Assembly (NCBI RefSeq): GCF_904846075.1
Contig: NZ_CAJGZH010000003.1
Span: forward strand, 558,001 to 622,000
Length of the DNA: 64,000 nucleotides
Origin: Psychrobacter glacincola
GTDB lineage: Bacteria > Pseudomonadota > Gammaproteobacteria > Pseudomonadales > Moraxellaceae
Direction: 5' to 3'
Each line of letters opens with the position of its first letter. Within the stretch, counting starts at the first letter, position 1. Positions 27,126 to 40,667 of the stretch are shown piece after piece. Under the pieces are notes generated by a model. The model saw nothing but the letters and a program-made list of their open reading frames with translations, searched no databases and was not told the origin of the DNA. The translations under genes were made by a program, and so were the position numbers.

Positions 27126-27671
27126 ATGCTTTTTGAGTTTATCGCTACCATTGCTGCCGCATTTGGCATGGCTGGTCTGGCACTCATTATAACTCACCTC
27201 AGTAAACTGGCTGGCAAACGCGCACCAAAGTGGCTTATTCCTTTGTTTGCTGCGATTGGTATGTTTGCCTTTCAAATACACCAAGAATATAACTGGTATG
27301 GTCAGCAAGTGAGCAAGTTACCAGCAGGCGTGCAAGTCGTCAAAGTAGCAAAAAGCACCGAGTGGTTTCGCCCATGGTCTTATGTCAAACCGCAAATATT
27401 ACGTTTTATCGCTGCCGATACCGCCAACGCTAGCGTGCAGGTAGACAATCCAGATGTATATTTGGTTAATTTATATCTGTTTGAAAGACGCAGAAGTGTG
27501 CAGAAAGTACCACAAGTTATAAACTGTCGTATTCCTGCGCGTGCCGATTATGTCATCCCCGAAAAAGACAGTAAGCTAACGATTGATGAACATGTGAGGC
27601 AAACAACAGCATGGCGAGAGTTGGCAACAGATGACCCGTTGTTCATTAGTATTTGTACTGGTAAAAGCTAA
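27126..27671 (+). CDS. hypothetical membrane protein, 181 aa
   Basis: Not recognised. Two membrane segments (about 4-25 and 36-52) separated by a basic loop (KLAGKRAPK), then a soluble domain of about 125 residues containing VKVAKSTEWFRPWSYVKPQI and DNPDVYLVNLYLFERRRSVQ, which reads as a beta-rich domain. The ATG follows AAGGAAGATTTT, a good ribosome binding site. It is isolated on the plus strand, directly downstream of MITE copy B and convergent with the rhomboid gene. No function is proposed. Confidence 0.72.
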   Translation: MLFEFIATIAAAFGMAGLALIITHLSKLAGKRAPKWLIPLFAAIGMFAFQIHQEYNWYGQQVSKLPAGVQVVKVAKSTEWFRPWSYVKPQILRFIAADTANASVQVDNPDVYLVNLYLFERRRSVQKVPQVINCRIPARADYVIPEKDSKLTIDEHVRQTTAWRELATDDPLFISICTGKS

Positions 27672-27747
27672 CCTCCTCATAAATATGCAAATACAACCCT
27701 GCTAAAATATTTGATTACTAAGGGATTTAAGACGGCTTATATTATAT

Positions 27748-28359
27748 TCATGTATTCAATTGCGCTGAAGTTGCGGTATAAGTATGCTTAGAATTAGCGC
27801 CTAACAGCAATCCAGCGCATAGACCACCGAAGTGCGCCGCAAACGAGATACCTTGTTGCGGCATCAATCCTTGCTTGATGGTCAACCAATAGCCAGTACC
27901 CATGACAATACAGGCAATCAAATAACCCCAACGCCGCGCAAATACAGCACCGCCTATCATATAGCCGAGCATCGCGAAGCATAATCCTGATGCGCCAACA
28001 TGAATTGACAATGGCGAGCCAATGATCCAAGTGACCAATCCAGATGCGATAATGAGCTTAATCACTGTTCGATAAGCATTCTTCTCAAACAATCCAAACA
28101 AAAATAAAATCTGTAACAACGTCAAAGTGTTACCAAGCAAATGTGAAAAATTGCCATGCATCGTCCATGACGCAAACACTCCAATCATGCTGCCCACATC
28201 CAAGGCACGAGGTACAATCCCAAAGATATTCCACATACCAAATAATGCCACTTCATTTAAAAAAAACATGCCCCACATCGGTATTAATACAAAAGCATAT
28301 AAGCCTATAACCTGCTTTATTCGTATCATAATCAAGCTAAGCAGCTGCTGCCAATTCAT
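27748..28359 (-). CDS. rhomboid family intramembrane serine protease
   Basis: A membrane-embedded protease of 203 aa with about six membrane segments. The catalytic serine motif GASGLCFAMLGY (S in GASG) and the late histidine in FAAHFGGLCAG form the dyad, and HGNFSHLLGNTLTLL provides the conserved His/Asn of the second helix. The C-terminal tail is short and polar. It lies 40 bp downstream of the 5'-nucleotidase gene in the same direction, probably on one transcript. The substrate is unknown. Confidence 0.92.
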   Translation of the reverse strand: MNWQQLLSLIMIRIKQVIGLYAFVLIPMWGMFFLNEVALFGMWNIFGIVPRALDVGSMIGVFASWTMHGNFSHLLGNTLTLLQILFLFGLFEKNAYRTVIKLIIASGLVTWIIGSPLSIHVGASGLCFAMLGYMIGGAVFARRWGYLIACIVMGTGYWLTIKQGLMPQQGISFAAHFGGLCAGLLLGANSKHTYTATSAQLNT

Positions 28360-28399
28360 ATAATGCCCTATTCTTTTAATCTATGTTTTTAGCGATATT

Positions 28400-29449
28400 T
28401 TAATGACTCAGCGTAGTAGTGGAGCGTGTTACAGGTGTAAAATCTAACAATGCAGCCTCTTTGTCAGTCATCAAATAACTGTCACTATGTAATAACGACG
28501 TCGAGTGATAAGGCACCAAAGCGGTGGGCACAAAACGACGAGCGGCATCGATATGTTTGATAGAATCATCAAAAAAGATATGAGGTGCAAATGTTCTAAG
28601 TACAGCTGTTTTTTCTAAACCTCCTAAGAAAAACGCCATATCAACATTGACGCCCCACTCTCGCAATGTCTTAATCGCACGCAGATCAGCGGGTGCGTTG
28701 CGAGCTGTCACCAATGCAATCTTTATTGGAGAATACTTGAGACCAGCGGGTAGACGTTCCTGTAAATTTGATAGTTTAATCAACAATTCAGCATAAGGGC
28801 CTTTTTCAATGGGTAAATCACGCATCTGTATTTCGCGATCGTGAAAAGCACGCAGTCCTTTTTGCTTGTACAGCAGTTCACCTGAATCATCAAACAGCAC
28901 CGCATCACCATCAAAAGCAATACGTAGCTGATCAGTATCTAACTCATAGGTATTGATGGGGGTTGCATCGAGTATCGCACAAGCGCAGATATTGGCATCA
29001 GCCACTTGCTGGGCATCTTCGCGATTGGTCGTCAAAAATAGATCGACGTTGAAGTCTTTAATATAAGGAGCAACAGGACTGCCTGAAATAAATGCCGAGC
29101 GTGAGATAGTCAGCTCATGCTCAAGAATGGCATTGAGGACTTGAATGCCCGTATCTGGACTACTCTTTGAAACAATGACCACTTCCACCAAAGGTGTCTC
29201 AACCTCTAAATCTTGCATGCCATCATTGCAATAATTATTCAGATTTAATAGAGCTTTAATTAATGGATAACCAGCACCAATGCTGAGAGCATCGTTCTCA
29301 CGCTTGGTCATATAATCTCGAAACTCTTTTATGGCGCTTACAGGTCTCTGCTCTAGCAGCTCTAGCAAATAATTTTCTGATTCGGTTAAATCAAAAAGTG
29401 CCGTTGCAGAAATCGCGACGATGAGCGTATTACTAAAATCGACTGCCAT
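28400..29449 (-). CDS. 5'-nucleotidase, cytosolic NT5C1-like
   Basis: Dephosphorylates nucleoside monophosphates in the cytoplasm. At 349 aa it resembles the PF06189 family (bacterial relatives of cytosolic 5'-nucleotidase I). Landmarks: VEVVIVSKSSPDTGIQVLNA, ISGSPVAPYIKDFNVDLFL, the HAD-like acidic motif IAFDGDAVLFDD and, near the C-terminus, DMAFFLGGLEKTAVLRTFAPHIFFDDS. It is followed by the rhomboid gene. No regulatory feature is seen apart from a GAGAAAATC upstream. Confidence 0.88.
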   Translation of the reverse strand: MAVDFSNTLIVAISATALFDLTESENYLLELLEQRPVSAIKEFRDYMTKRENDALSIGAGYPLIKALLNLNNYCNDGMQDLEVETPLVEVVIVSKSSPDTGIQVLNAILEHELTISRSAFISGSPVAPYIKDFNVDLFLTTNREDAQQVADANICACAILDATPINTYELDTDQLRIAFDGDAVLFDDSGELLYKQKGLRAFHDREIQMRDLPIEKGPYAELLIKLSNLQERLPAGLKYSPIKIALVTARNAPADLRAIKTLREWGVNVDMAFFLGGLEKTAVLRTFAPHIFFDDSIKHIDAARRFVPTALVPYHSTSLLHSDSYLMTDKEAALLDFTPVTRSTTTLSH

Positions 29450-29782
29450 GATTTTCTCTATTTATAAAGTTATCTATTCGGAAATGCCAACCAGTTTACT
29501 ACATTCACAAGCCCTTAGAATGATAAGAAAAGTTATCCACGTATAATGTCATTTAGTATAAAAACCACCTTCTAAGTAATCCAAATGACCGCTCAAAAAA
29601 TGTCTCATAATGTGACTTTATATGCCTTTATGTGGAATAATTTAACCATAGAATTGTTATGTCGACTTTTTCTTTTATCATAAAAAAGCCATATTGTTAT
29701 GAAAACAATATGGCTCTATTAATGAACAATACAAATGAACGACGAAGCTATGATTTTCTAAGCTTACTTTTATCAATAGCGC
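29450..29782. other. intergenic region between 5'-nucleotidase and TRAP operon
   Basis: About 330 bp with the TRAP operon terminator at 29682-29715; the remaining AT-rich stretch presumably carries the nucleotidase promoter, not identified. Confidence 0.5.
29682..29715 (-). terminator. terminator of the TRAP operon
   Basis: AGCCATATTGTT and AACAATATGGCT form a perfect 12-bp stem with a 5-nt loop; on the minus strand a run of T follows, about 70 bp after the dctM stop. Confidence 0.85.
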
Positions 29783-31072
29783 TTACGTTAGCAGCACTAA
29801 AGATATCGCTGGAAAGGCGACCAAAATAACCAGTCGAATCAGATCAGAGACAATAAACGGTGCGACCCCGCGGAACATATCAGACAGCTTAATATGCGGT
29901 GCCATTGCCTTAATGACAAAGATATTCATCCCCATCGGCGGCGTAATCAGTCCAAGCTCTACTGTCAATACAGCGATGATACCAAACCATACGGGATCAA
30001 ACCCTAACGCCACAATGATTGGATATACCACTGGAATGGTAATGACCAGCATCGCCAAAGCATCCATGAACAACCCTAAGAGGAAGTACATGATTAAGAT
30101 ACAGATCAGTACAATCATCGGGCTAACTGCTAATGTACCAATCCAAGTCGCTAGCGTATAAGACAAGCGTGAAACGGAGATAAAGTAACCCAAGGCTTCT
30201 GCACCCAGCAGCATAAAGAACACCACCGCTGATAATGCAAGCGTTTCAATCAAAGATTGCTTTAGACCTTTTATACGCATGCCTTTGGCAAAAGCATAAG
30301 CCCAAGAAACAAACGCACCGACTGCTGCTCCTTCTGTCGGAGTAAATAACCCAAAGAAAATACCAGCGATAATCACAATAAAAATAAAGCTAAATGGTAT
30401 GAGTCCCGTCAATGACAGCAGCTTGGCTTTCCAAGAAGTAGGCTCACCGCGACGCGCTAAATGCGGCTTCCAGCGTACCATAATCATAACAGTGATTGAA
30501 TACATCACCATGCCCAAAATCCCAGGCAAGAAACCAGCGATGAACATGTCACCGACTGACTGCTGGGTTAAGATGGCATAAACTAGTAGCGCAATGCTAG
30601 GCGGAATCATAATACCTAACGTGCCACCCGCTGCTAAAATACCACAGGCAAAACCTGGTTGATAACCATATTTCTCCATTTGTGGCAGCGCAACCTTGGT
30701 CATAGTGGACGCTGTGGCTAGGGATGAGCCTGAGATAGAAGCAAAAATACCAGACGATCCTATGCCAGCGATACCCAAACTGCCCCTCACTCCACCAAAA
30801 ATAGTTCGGGTAGCTTCAAATAATTTCCCTGCCATCCCTGAATGAGTGGCAAACACTCCCATTAAAATAAATAAGGGAATCGCACTAAAGTCATATTTGG
30901 CTAGCACATCTACCGGAATATCTTTGAGCATTTGCAGTGCACCACTGGGCGCCGTCACTGCGCCAAAACCAACCAATCCAACACCTAACATGGCAAGCGC
31001 CACTGGAACTCGCAGGACAACAAGCAGGATCATGACGATTAAGCCGATAGCTCCAATAATTTCTGGACTCAT
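29783..31072 (-). CDS. dctM: TRAP transporter large permease (DctM type)
   Basis: The large membrane subunit of a tripartite ATP-independent periplasmic transporter, carrying the sodium-driven transport pathway. At 429 aa it has about 12 membrane segments. Signatures: VALAMLGVGLVGFG, IPLFILMGVFATHSGMAGKL, GSSGIFASISGSSLATASTM, GILAAGGTLGIMIPPSIALL and FTPTEGAAVGAFVSWAYAF. The late GLITPPMGMNIFVIK is the usual second signature. It overlaps the small-subunit gene by 4 bp, a typical coupled arrangement. The substrate would be set by the binding protein; a C4-dicarboxylate or other organic acid is likely but not shown. Confidence 0.95.
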   Translation of the reverse strand: MSPEIIGAIGLIVMILLVVLRVPVALAMLGVGLVGFGAVTAPSGALQMLKDIPVDVLAKYDFSAIPLFILMGVFATHSGMAGKLFEATRTIFGGVRGSLGIAGIGSSGIFASISGSSLATASTMTKVALPQMEKYGYQPGFACGILAAGGTLGIMIPPSIALLVYAILTQQSVGDMFIAGFLPGILGMVMYSITVMIMVRWKPHLARRGEPTSWKAKLLSLTGLIPFSFIFIVIIAGIFFGLFTPTEGAAVGAFVSWAYAFAKGMRIKGLKQSLIETLALSAVVFFMLLGAEALGYFISVSRLSYTLATWIGTLAVSPMIVLICILIMYFLLGLFMDALAMLVITIPVVYPIIVALGFDPVWFGIIAVLTVELGLITPPMGMNIFVIKAMAPHIKLSDMFRGVAPFIVSDLIRLVILVAFPAISLVLLT

Positions 31073-31596
31073 GCGCCTGTCTCCTCGGCGTCAAAGAACT
31101 CGCCCGTTTTAAAGATATTGATGGATTCGATTAATGAGCGAATGGCGAGTAAGAGACTTAAAAATGCACTAAATGCATAGATGGGCATCATTGATAATCG
31201 AAGGTCTTGAGTGACTTTACCGTATTCTGTGGCATCAACAGCACTCTCATAAAGCCCCCAAGCAAAAACGATACCGATGATAAAAAAGCCCATCATAAAG
31301 ACGCCCATCATATAACCTTTAATGGCTTGCGGCATTTTTTGGGTAAAGACATCAACGATGATTTGTGAGCGTTCGACGAAAGCGCCAAAGGCAGCAAGTA
31401 AAGCAAAGAGCATGAAGTAAGAGACGATCTCTACACTGCCTTTAACGGTAAAGCCAAACTCGCCACCAGTCAGCTTAAAAATATAACGAGCAGTCACATC
31501 GAACATCGTTGTGAGAACAATAATAATAAGACTGATACCACCGATAAACTGGCATAATCTAGAGATTAGAATACTTATTTTTACTAAAAATGCCAT
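31069..31596 (-). CDS. dctQ: TRAP transporter small permease (DctQ type)
   Basis: The small four-helix membrane subunit (175 aa), which pairs with the large permease. Helices are seen at about 18-38, 56-76, 96-118 and 137-157. The motif VTTMFDVTARYIF in the first helical region and SEL-like contact SVEIVSYFMLFALLAAFGAFV are typical of DctQ. The gene sits between the binding protein and the large subunit, 17 bp after dctP and overlapping dctM by ATGA. Confidence 0.93.
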   Translation of the reverse strand: MAFLVKISILISRLCQFIGGISLIIIVLTTMFDVTARYIFKLTGGEFGFTVKGSVEIVSYFMLFALLAAFGAFVERSQIIVDVFTQKMPQAIKGYMMGVFMMGFFIIGIVFAWGLYESAVDATEYGKVTQDLRLSMMPIYAFSAFLSLLLAIRSLIESINIFKTGEFFDAEETGA

Positions 31597-31613
31597 GTGA
31601 CACCTCCAATGGG

Positions 31614-32675
31614 TTATACCACTTTACAAGCAGCACTGGCAGCTTTTGCTTTCTCATAGACACTATCAGCATCTAAACCCAAAGCATTGACATCACTTAG
31701 ATATTTTTTAGTACCCTTTTCAAGTGGTCCTTTCCAATCAGGATCATTCAATGGATCAGGAATTTCAACGATCTCATCGCCTTTAGCTTTAGCAGCTTGA
31801 ATGGCCATTTGATCATGCTTATCAAACACTTCACCAACTTTATTAGCCAATGCCATTCCTGAGTTTTTATCCAACACTTGCTTTAAATCATCAGGTAAGT
31901 TGTTATATTTATCCTTATTCATAGTAACCATCAGCGCCGAACTATAAAAAGGAATGTTGGTATGATATTTGGTGATTTCGTCAATTTTGAACGCTGTTAC
32001 GGCTTCCCATGGAAAACTCAACCCATCGACGACGCCGCGCTGTAGCGAGGTATACATATCATTAGCAGGCAATCCTACTGGTGATGCCCCAGCGCTTTCG
32101 ATAATATCACCTGCGACTGCAGAAGGGCGTCGGATGCGCATACCTTTCATGTCTTCAGGAGTCCGAATCAACTTATCCGTAGTATGCAGTGAGCCAGGCC
32201 CAGCGCCATACATGAATAGTAGATGTGAGTCTTCATACTCACTAGCAAGCGTGCCATCCTCATAAAGAGTCTGAAGCATACAACCCATTTGAGTCGCTGA
32301 GTTTGATAAACCAGGAAGTTCAGTGATTTGAGTTAAAGGAAAACGACCACTGGTATAACCATGTGCTTGTGAGCCGATATCTATCGTACCTTTAGCAGCA
32401 GATTCGTACGTAACATCTGCTTTGGCAAGACCCGCGGAAGGATACAACTCTACTTTTAAGCGACCATTAGAATCTGTCTCTATTTGCTTGACCCAAGGTT
32501 CAAAAACCTCTGTGCTAATAGAAGAGGTTGCTGGCCAAAAGTGAGAGAAGCGTAAAACGGTTGTTTCTTGAGAGTTTGCTGATGAGCCATCAGACGTGTT
32601 AGCAGATTGGTTAGAGCAGCCTAAAAGACTAACAGCCGCTAAGACACCAATTGAAAAAAGAGGAGCTAGCTTCAT
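31614..32675 (-). CDS. dctP: TRAP transporter substrate-binding lipoprotein (DctP type)
   Basis: The periplasmic receptor of the transporter. From the chosen start it is 353 aa with a lipoprotein signal MKLAPLFSIGVLAAVSLLGC, so it is probably membrane-tethered rather than soluble like most DctP proteins. The DctP fold is clear: TVLRFSHFWPATSSISTEVF, LKVELYPSAGLAKADVTYES, the arginine motif GMRIRRPSAVAGDII and GVVDGLSFPWEAVTAFKI. The Arg in this motif normally binds the substrate carboxylate. A longer frame begins at 32735, but the ATG at 32675 is preceded by AAAGGAATTGATA and begins exactly at the signal peptide. Confidence 0.94.
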   Translation of the reverse strand: MKLAPLFSIGVLAAVSLLGCSNQSANTSDGSSANSQETTVLRFSHFWPATSSISTEVFEPWVKQIETDSNGRLKVELYPSAGLAKADVTYESAAKGTIDIGSQAHGYTSGRFPLTQITELPGLSNSATQMGCMLQTLYEDGTLASEYEDSHLLFMYGAGPGSLHTTDKLIRTPEDMKGMRIRRPSAVAGDIIESAGASPVGLPANDMYTSLQRGVVDGLSFPWEAVTAFKIDEITKYHTNIPFYSSALMVTMNKDKYNNLPDDLKQVLDKNSGMALANKVGEVFDKHDQMAIQAAKAKGDEIVEIPDPLNDPDWKGPLEKGTKKYLSDVNALGLDADSVYEKAKAASAACKVV

Positions 32676-33035
32676 TATCAATTCCTTTTGATAATCGTGA
32701 AAATAGGAGTAATACATCACTGGTAAATAATCCAATCTATACCAGATGTAATAATTTACAAGTTTTAAATATATCTTTTACATACCTGTAATAAAAATCT
32801 ATTTTAAAATTAGCAGCTATAATGAGATAAGTCAAATCATTTTGATGGTAGGACTAAAAATATATTCATAAAATTGCATAGCAATTAAACAAAAAAATCT
32901 TCAATTCAAATAGAAAATACACTTATAGAGTGTTAATTCTAAAAGTAAGTGAGATTAAGCATAACTTAATCTCAAACCCACGAAAAAGAAAACCCCCTTC
33001 TGCTTATGCAGAAGGGGGTTTTACTTTGAATAGAG
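32676..33035. other. region between TRAP operon and the end of the rRNA operon
   Basis: AT-rich. It carries the dctP promoter (not pinpointed) and, next to the 5S gene, two hairpins: the main terminator at 32989-33022 and a second stem, TGAGATTAAG / CTTAATCTCA, at 32950-32974. Confidence 0.55.
32989..33022 (-). terminator. rRNA operon terminator
   Basis: AAAACCCCCTTCTGC pairs perfectly with GCAGAAGGGGGTTTT across a 4-nt loop; on the minus strand the T-rich TTCTTTTTC follows, 14 bp after the 5S 3' end. Confidence 0.9.
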
Positions 33036-33150
33036 AGCTGACGATGACCTACTCTCACATGGGCGAACCCACACTACCATTGGCGCAATGATGTTTCACT
33101 TCTGAGTTCGGGAAGGGATCAGGTGGTGCCATCATGCTATTGTCGTCAGC
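33036..33150 (-). rRNA. rrf: 5S ribosomal RNA
   Basis: On the minus strand the sequence begins GCTGACGAC and ends GTCATCGTCAGC, whose ends pair as helix I. The interior contains CCGAACTCAGAAGTGAAAC and GAGAGTAGGTCATCG, which are diagnostic of bacterial 5S. Length is about 115 nt; ends are accurate to a few bases. Confidence 0.96.
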
Positions 33151-33343
33151 AAAGGGGGTTAGATATGAGTCTGTTATTTTTATTGTTTGACTATAAGTGT
33201 TTAGTTTATGGTCGATCAACTTGCAACCTAACTGAATCAAGGTTAAAGGTGATATCGAAATATTCTTTCTTTTATTCTATAAGCTTTCGCTTATACAAGA
33301 TAGATTAATTAGAGCTTTCATACAAACCACTTGGGTGTTGTAT

Positions 33344-36203
<2,860 letters not shown>

Positions 36204-36559
36204 TACAACCCCAAGTAGTCTCGACTTTAAATAAGTGTTGACTTCAAAGTGTCATAAGATCTAATTATGATAACGATATCACCTATGTTTTACGCTTGAT
36301 TCAGTTCTCTTTACTTTTTTAATCACTCACCCCTGGGATAACAACTGATGTCGTTAAGAGGTGAGTGATTAAGGTTAGGAAGTGCGCGTGAACACGCCCC
36401 TCCTAACCCAGACTCATATCTATGTTTTTAAATAGTCTCTATGCTCTCGTCGAGTCACAGATTCTGTATAAAACAGAAAGAAGTAATCGTGTCTTTATTC
36501 AAAGATAAATCACTTGTTTCTATTTATACTATTAGCACTTAAAGCTTATTCGTCTATAG
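36204..36559. other. internal transcribed spacer between tRNA-Ala and 23S
   Basis: A non-coding spacer with two clear hairpins: AATCACTCACC (36321-36331) with GGTGAGTGATT (36360-36370), and GGTTAGGA (36373-36380) with TCCTAACC (36401-36408) holding an inner GCGTG-AA-CACGC stem. Next to the 23S 5' end is the leader arm of the 23S processing stem. Confidence 0.7.
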
Positions 36560-36635
36560 TGGTGGAGCCAAACGGAGTCGAACCGTTGACCTCCTGCGTG
36601 CAAGGCAGGCGCTCTACCAACTGAGCTATGGCCCC
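36560..36635 (-). tRNA. tRNA-Ala (TGC)
   Basis: A 76-nt cloverleaf including an encoded CCA. The minus strand starts GGGGCCATAGCTCAGTTGG, the anticodon loop is CTTGCAC with anticodon TGC, and the T-loop is GGTTCGACTCC. It sits in the 16S-23S spacer as usual for this operon type. Confidence 0.98.
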
Positions 36636-36644
36636 ATTATAAAA

Positions 36645-36721
36645 TGGTGGGTCTAAGTGGACTTGAACCACTGACCCCCGCGTTATCAACACGGTGCTCT
36701 AACCAGCTGAGCTACAGACCC
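36645..36721 (-). tRNA. tRNA-Ile (GAT)
   Basis: A 77-nt cloverleaf with encoded CCA. The minus strand starts GGGTCTGTAGCTCAGCTGG, the anticodon loop TTGATAA gives GAT, and the T-arm is GTGGTTCAAGTCCAC. It precedes tRNA-Ala with a gap of 9 nt. Confidence 0.98.
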
Positions 36722-36796
36722 AATTACGCTTGTTAAAACGTAAGCTTAAACTAAAGAACAACTTGTTGTGAATTCTTGCTGACCGAATGCCATCTA

Positions 36797-38334
<1,538 letters not shown>

Positions 38335-38662
38335 AATCTTGCTATGAAGCTCTTTAAAGAAGCTTCTAAACTTGGCTCATCTAATCTGGCAAAATCGCTA
38401 AAAATTATGTTCGTAATGAATTAACTTTGAGTTTTTCTGCTGTCTTAAATGATAATTTTTATAGTTAGAATGAACTCCGAAAAGGAGTTAAAACCAACTT
38501 TATTTTTTAGCATTCTGAATCAGCAAAAATCCACACAAGTTGTTCTTTAGTTATGCTTTTAAATAGTGCTCAATCACTGTCGTCCAGTAACTGATATATA
38601 GGGTATTTCTCTTGCTGTTTAGCCTTAATCCCTTTCAGGTCAAGCTATCTAGCGAGCCGACT

Positions 38663-38690
38663 ATCTTATCATAATGATTTGAATTGTCAA
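38663..38690 (-). promoter_or_regulatory. proximal rRNA promoter
   Basis: On the minus strand: -35 TTGACA (38685-38690), 16-bp spacer, -10 TAAGAT (38663-38668), followed by a GC-rich discriminator (AGTCGGCTCGC), as expected of a stringently controlled rRNA promoter. Confidence 0.8.
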
Positions 38691-38777
38691 GCTTTTTTAT
38701 GTTTTGTTTCTTCAAGTTAATTGGGTTATTTATATGTATCTTACATATAAGCTTCCAGCTCGTCTTGATGAGGGCGT

Positions 38778-38805
38778 ATTATAGAGGGTTTGAATCTTTA
38801 GTCAA
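38778..38805 (-). promoter_or_regulatory. distal rRNA promoter
   Basis: On the minus strand: -35 TTGACT (38800-38805), 16-bp spacer, consensus -10 TATAAT (38778-38783), then ACGCCCTCATC as discriminator. It lies 115 bp upstream of the proximal promoter. Confidence 0.8.
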
Positions 38806-38968
38806 GGGCTATTTTAGCTTAATATTGAATAATCTTGGATATTAGACTAAATTGGCAGAATGGCGACGCTACTTTTGCTTTAACTGGATGGCAGTGTATG
38901 GGGTTTTGAGCAAGGATAGCTTTTTCCCTTAAAATTGCTTACCTCTTTCTATAAATGGCAACTTTACA

Positions 38969-39679
38969 TTACAGCTTGCCTATCTTTTTGAAGAAGTCTT
39001 TGTAAGCAGCGACTTTTTTATCTAAGGCCAAAGGATAGGCACGTGAGGTAGAAGGCAACCTATATAAGGTAAGATTGTTCACATCGGCTTTTTGATTACT
39101 TTCACTCTGCCATTGGTAAGGATAGTCCATACTTTGATTGGTTTTAGGATACTTAGACTTGGCAGGCGGCTCGGCTAATAAACCAAGCAGCACTTCTGTT
39201 GCCTTACCGCCCGTGGTAAACAAGGTTTCAACCTTTGGCACTTTTGGCAATATACTATCTAGGTCAACGGGTGTGACAACCGTTAAGTTTTTATCTGAAG
39301 CATTACCAGTCTCGCGAATCGCTTGCTTGACGGTCGGACAGGAGGCGATACCGCGCTCAAACATAAAGGCGCGAATACGCTCAGGATCGAAGCGTTTTTC
39401 TTTACCTACCCGAAAGTAATCCACATCGTCGAAAAATACACTGCCATAAATACGCCACATGTCATTGTAAAAGTTTGGATAGTGAAATGGCATTGCCCAT
39501 TTATCAGCGGTCGGTGGAAAAGTGCCCATCATCATTACCGTAGCATTAGGTGGTAAAACGGGAGCAAACGGATGCGTTTCTACCTCTGCTGCTTGGGCTT
39601 CAGATAATATCAAGCTATTATCGGTTTGATGCGTATTATTATGGGTGTGATATGGTTGTGTAGTCATAAGATTCTTCAT
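38969..39679 (-). CDS. uracil-DNA glycosylase superfamily protein
   Basis: A 236-aa protein of the UDG fold. After about 35 polar residues the core opens with HPFAPVLPPNATVMMMGTFPP and PFHYPNFYNDMWRIYGSVFF. A later region, VETLFTTGGKATEVLLGLL, and the terminal motif YRLPSTSRAYPLALDKKVAAY follow the layout of glycosylases that excise deaminated bases. The catalytic residue cannot be fixed confidently, so activity is only inferred. It lies between the rRNA operon and upp, divergent from upp. Confidence 0.65.
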   Translation of the reverse strand: MKNLMTTQPYHTHNNTHQTDNSLILSEAQAAEVETHPFAPVLPPNATVMMMGTFPPTADKWAMPFHYPNFYNDMWRIYGSVFFDDVDYFRVGKEKRFDPERIRAFMFERGIASCPTVKQAIRETGNASDKNLTVVTPVDLDSILPKVPKVETLFTTGGKATEVLLGLLAEPPAKSKYPKTNQSMDYPYQWQSESNQKADVNNLTLYRLPSTSRAYPLALDKKVAAYKDFFKKIGKL

Positions 39680-39939
39680 CAGAAAAGCGGTTTTTTTGCT
39701 ATCATAGCAAGCCTAAACACTGCTTCATTTATTAGGGCGCTATTATAGTCAAACATAGTCGGCTTAAATAAAACCAACCCTGCCATAAATATATTTGGCT
39801 TACTTTATTATCAAAGCAGTAAGCTTACTATTGATGGGCTAAATATAGGGTTGAAGTGCAGTAAGTGTTTGTATCTTTTATACTAATGGCAACCGCAGTA
39901 ACTGCGCAAGCATCGGACCAAAAAACCAAGAGAAACCTT

Positions 39940-40587
39940 ATGAGCGACTTAAAAATCACCGTCATTGATCACCCGTTAGTCCGTCATAAACTCAGCCTTA
40001 TGCGCGAAAAAGACTGTAGTACTTATAAGTTTCGCACGTTGACCAAAGAGCTTGCACGCTTGATGGCGTATGAAGCAAGCCGTGATTTTGAAATCGAAAC
40101 CTTCCCAATGCAAGGCTGGTGTGGTGAAATCACAGGTGAACAAATCATCGGTAAGACTGCAACGATTGTACCGATTTTGCGTGCTGGCATTGGTATGCTT
40201 GACGGCGTGCTCGATTTGATTCCTACCGCAAAAATTTCTGTCGTCGGTTTACAGCGTGATGAAGAAACCTTACAACCGGTGCCGTTCTTTGAAAAGTTTG
40301 TCAGCCATATGGACAAACGTCCAGCCCTTATCATTGACCCAATGTTAGCCACTGGCGGCTCAATGGTCGCGACCATCGAAATGTTAAAGAAAAATGGCTG
40401 TACCAACATTAAAGCCTTGGTATTGGTTGCGGCCCCTGAAGGCGTACGTGTGGTCAATGAAGCGCATCCTGATGTGACCATTTATACCGCCGCATTAGAT
40501 AGCCATTTAGATGAACATGGCTATATCATCCCAGGTTTAGGCGATGCGGGCGATAAAATCTTTGGTAAGCAATTATTCAACAAGTAA
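39940..40587 (+). CDS. upp: uracil phosphoribosyltransferase
   Basis: Makes UMP from uracil and PRPP (pyrimidine salvage). From ATG 39940 the protein is 215 aa, close to the family norm of 208-210. Landmarks: [32 protein letters not shown], the PRPP-binding [10 protein letters not shown] and the uracil-binding [15 protein letters not shown]. An in-frame upstream start at 39865 would add 25 hydrophobic residues not found in the family, so I reject it. The YdfG-like gene follows in the same direction, 80 bp downstream. Confidence 0.97.
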   Translation: MSDLKITVIDHPLVRHKLSLMREKDCSTYKFRTLTKELARLMAYEASRDFEIETFPMQGWCGEITGEQIIGKTATIVPILRAGIGMLDGVLDLIPTAKISVVGLQRDEETLQPVPFFEKFVSHMDKRPALIIDPMLATGGSMVATIEMLKKNGCTNIKALVLVAAPEGVRVVNEAHPDVTIYTAALDSHLDEHGYIIPGLGDAGDKIFGKQLFNK

Positions 40588-40667
40588 GAAAAAGCAAGTA
40601 AATCAAGACTAGCCGTCATCGTAACACCCATGACACAGGTACAAAACATCAATGATAAGGATATAAG

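Larger units (their letters stand above)
38335..38968. other. rRNA operon leader and promoter region
   Basis: The minus-strand leader of the rRNA operon. It contains two tandem promoters (listed separately), the leader half of the 16S processing stem (38520-38552) and AT-rich DNA. The stretch 38810-38968 lies upstream of the distal promoter and may serve as an UP element. Confidence 0.7.

Noticed and set aside
39865..39939. Signal-peptide-like upstream extension of upp
   Set aside because: In-frame but hydrophobic residues precede the family start; uracil phosphoribosyltransferase is cytosolic and the ATG at 39940 gives the normal length.
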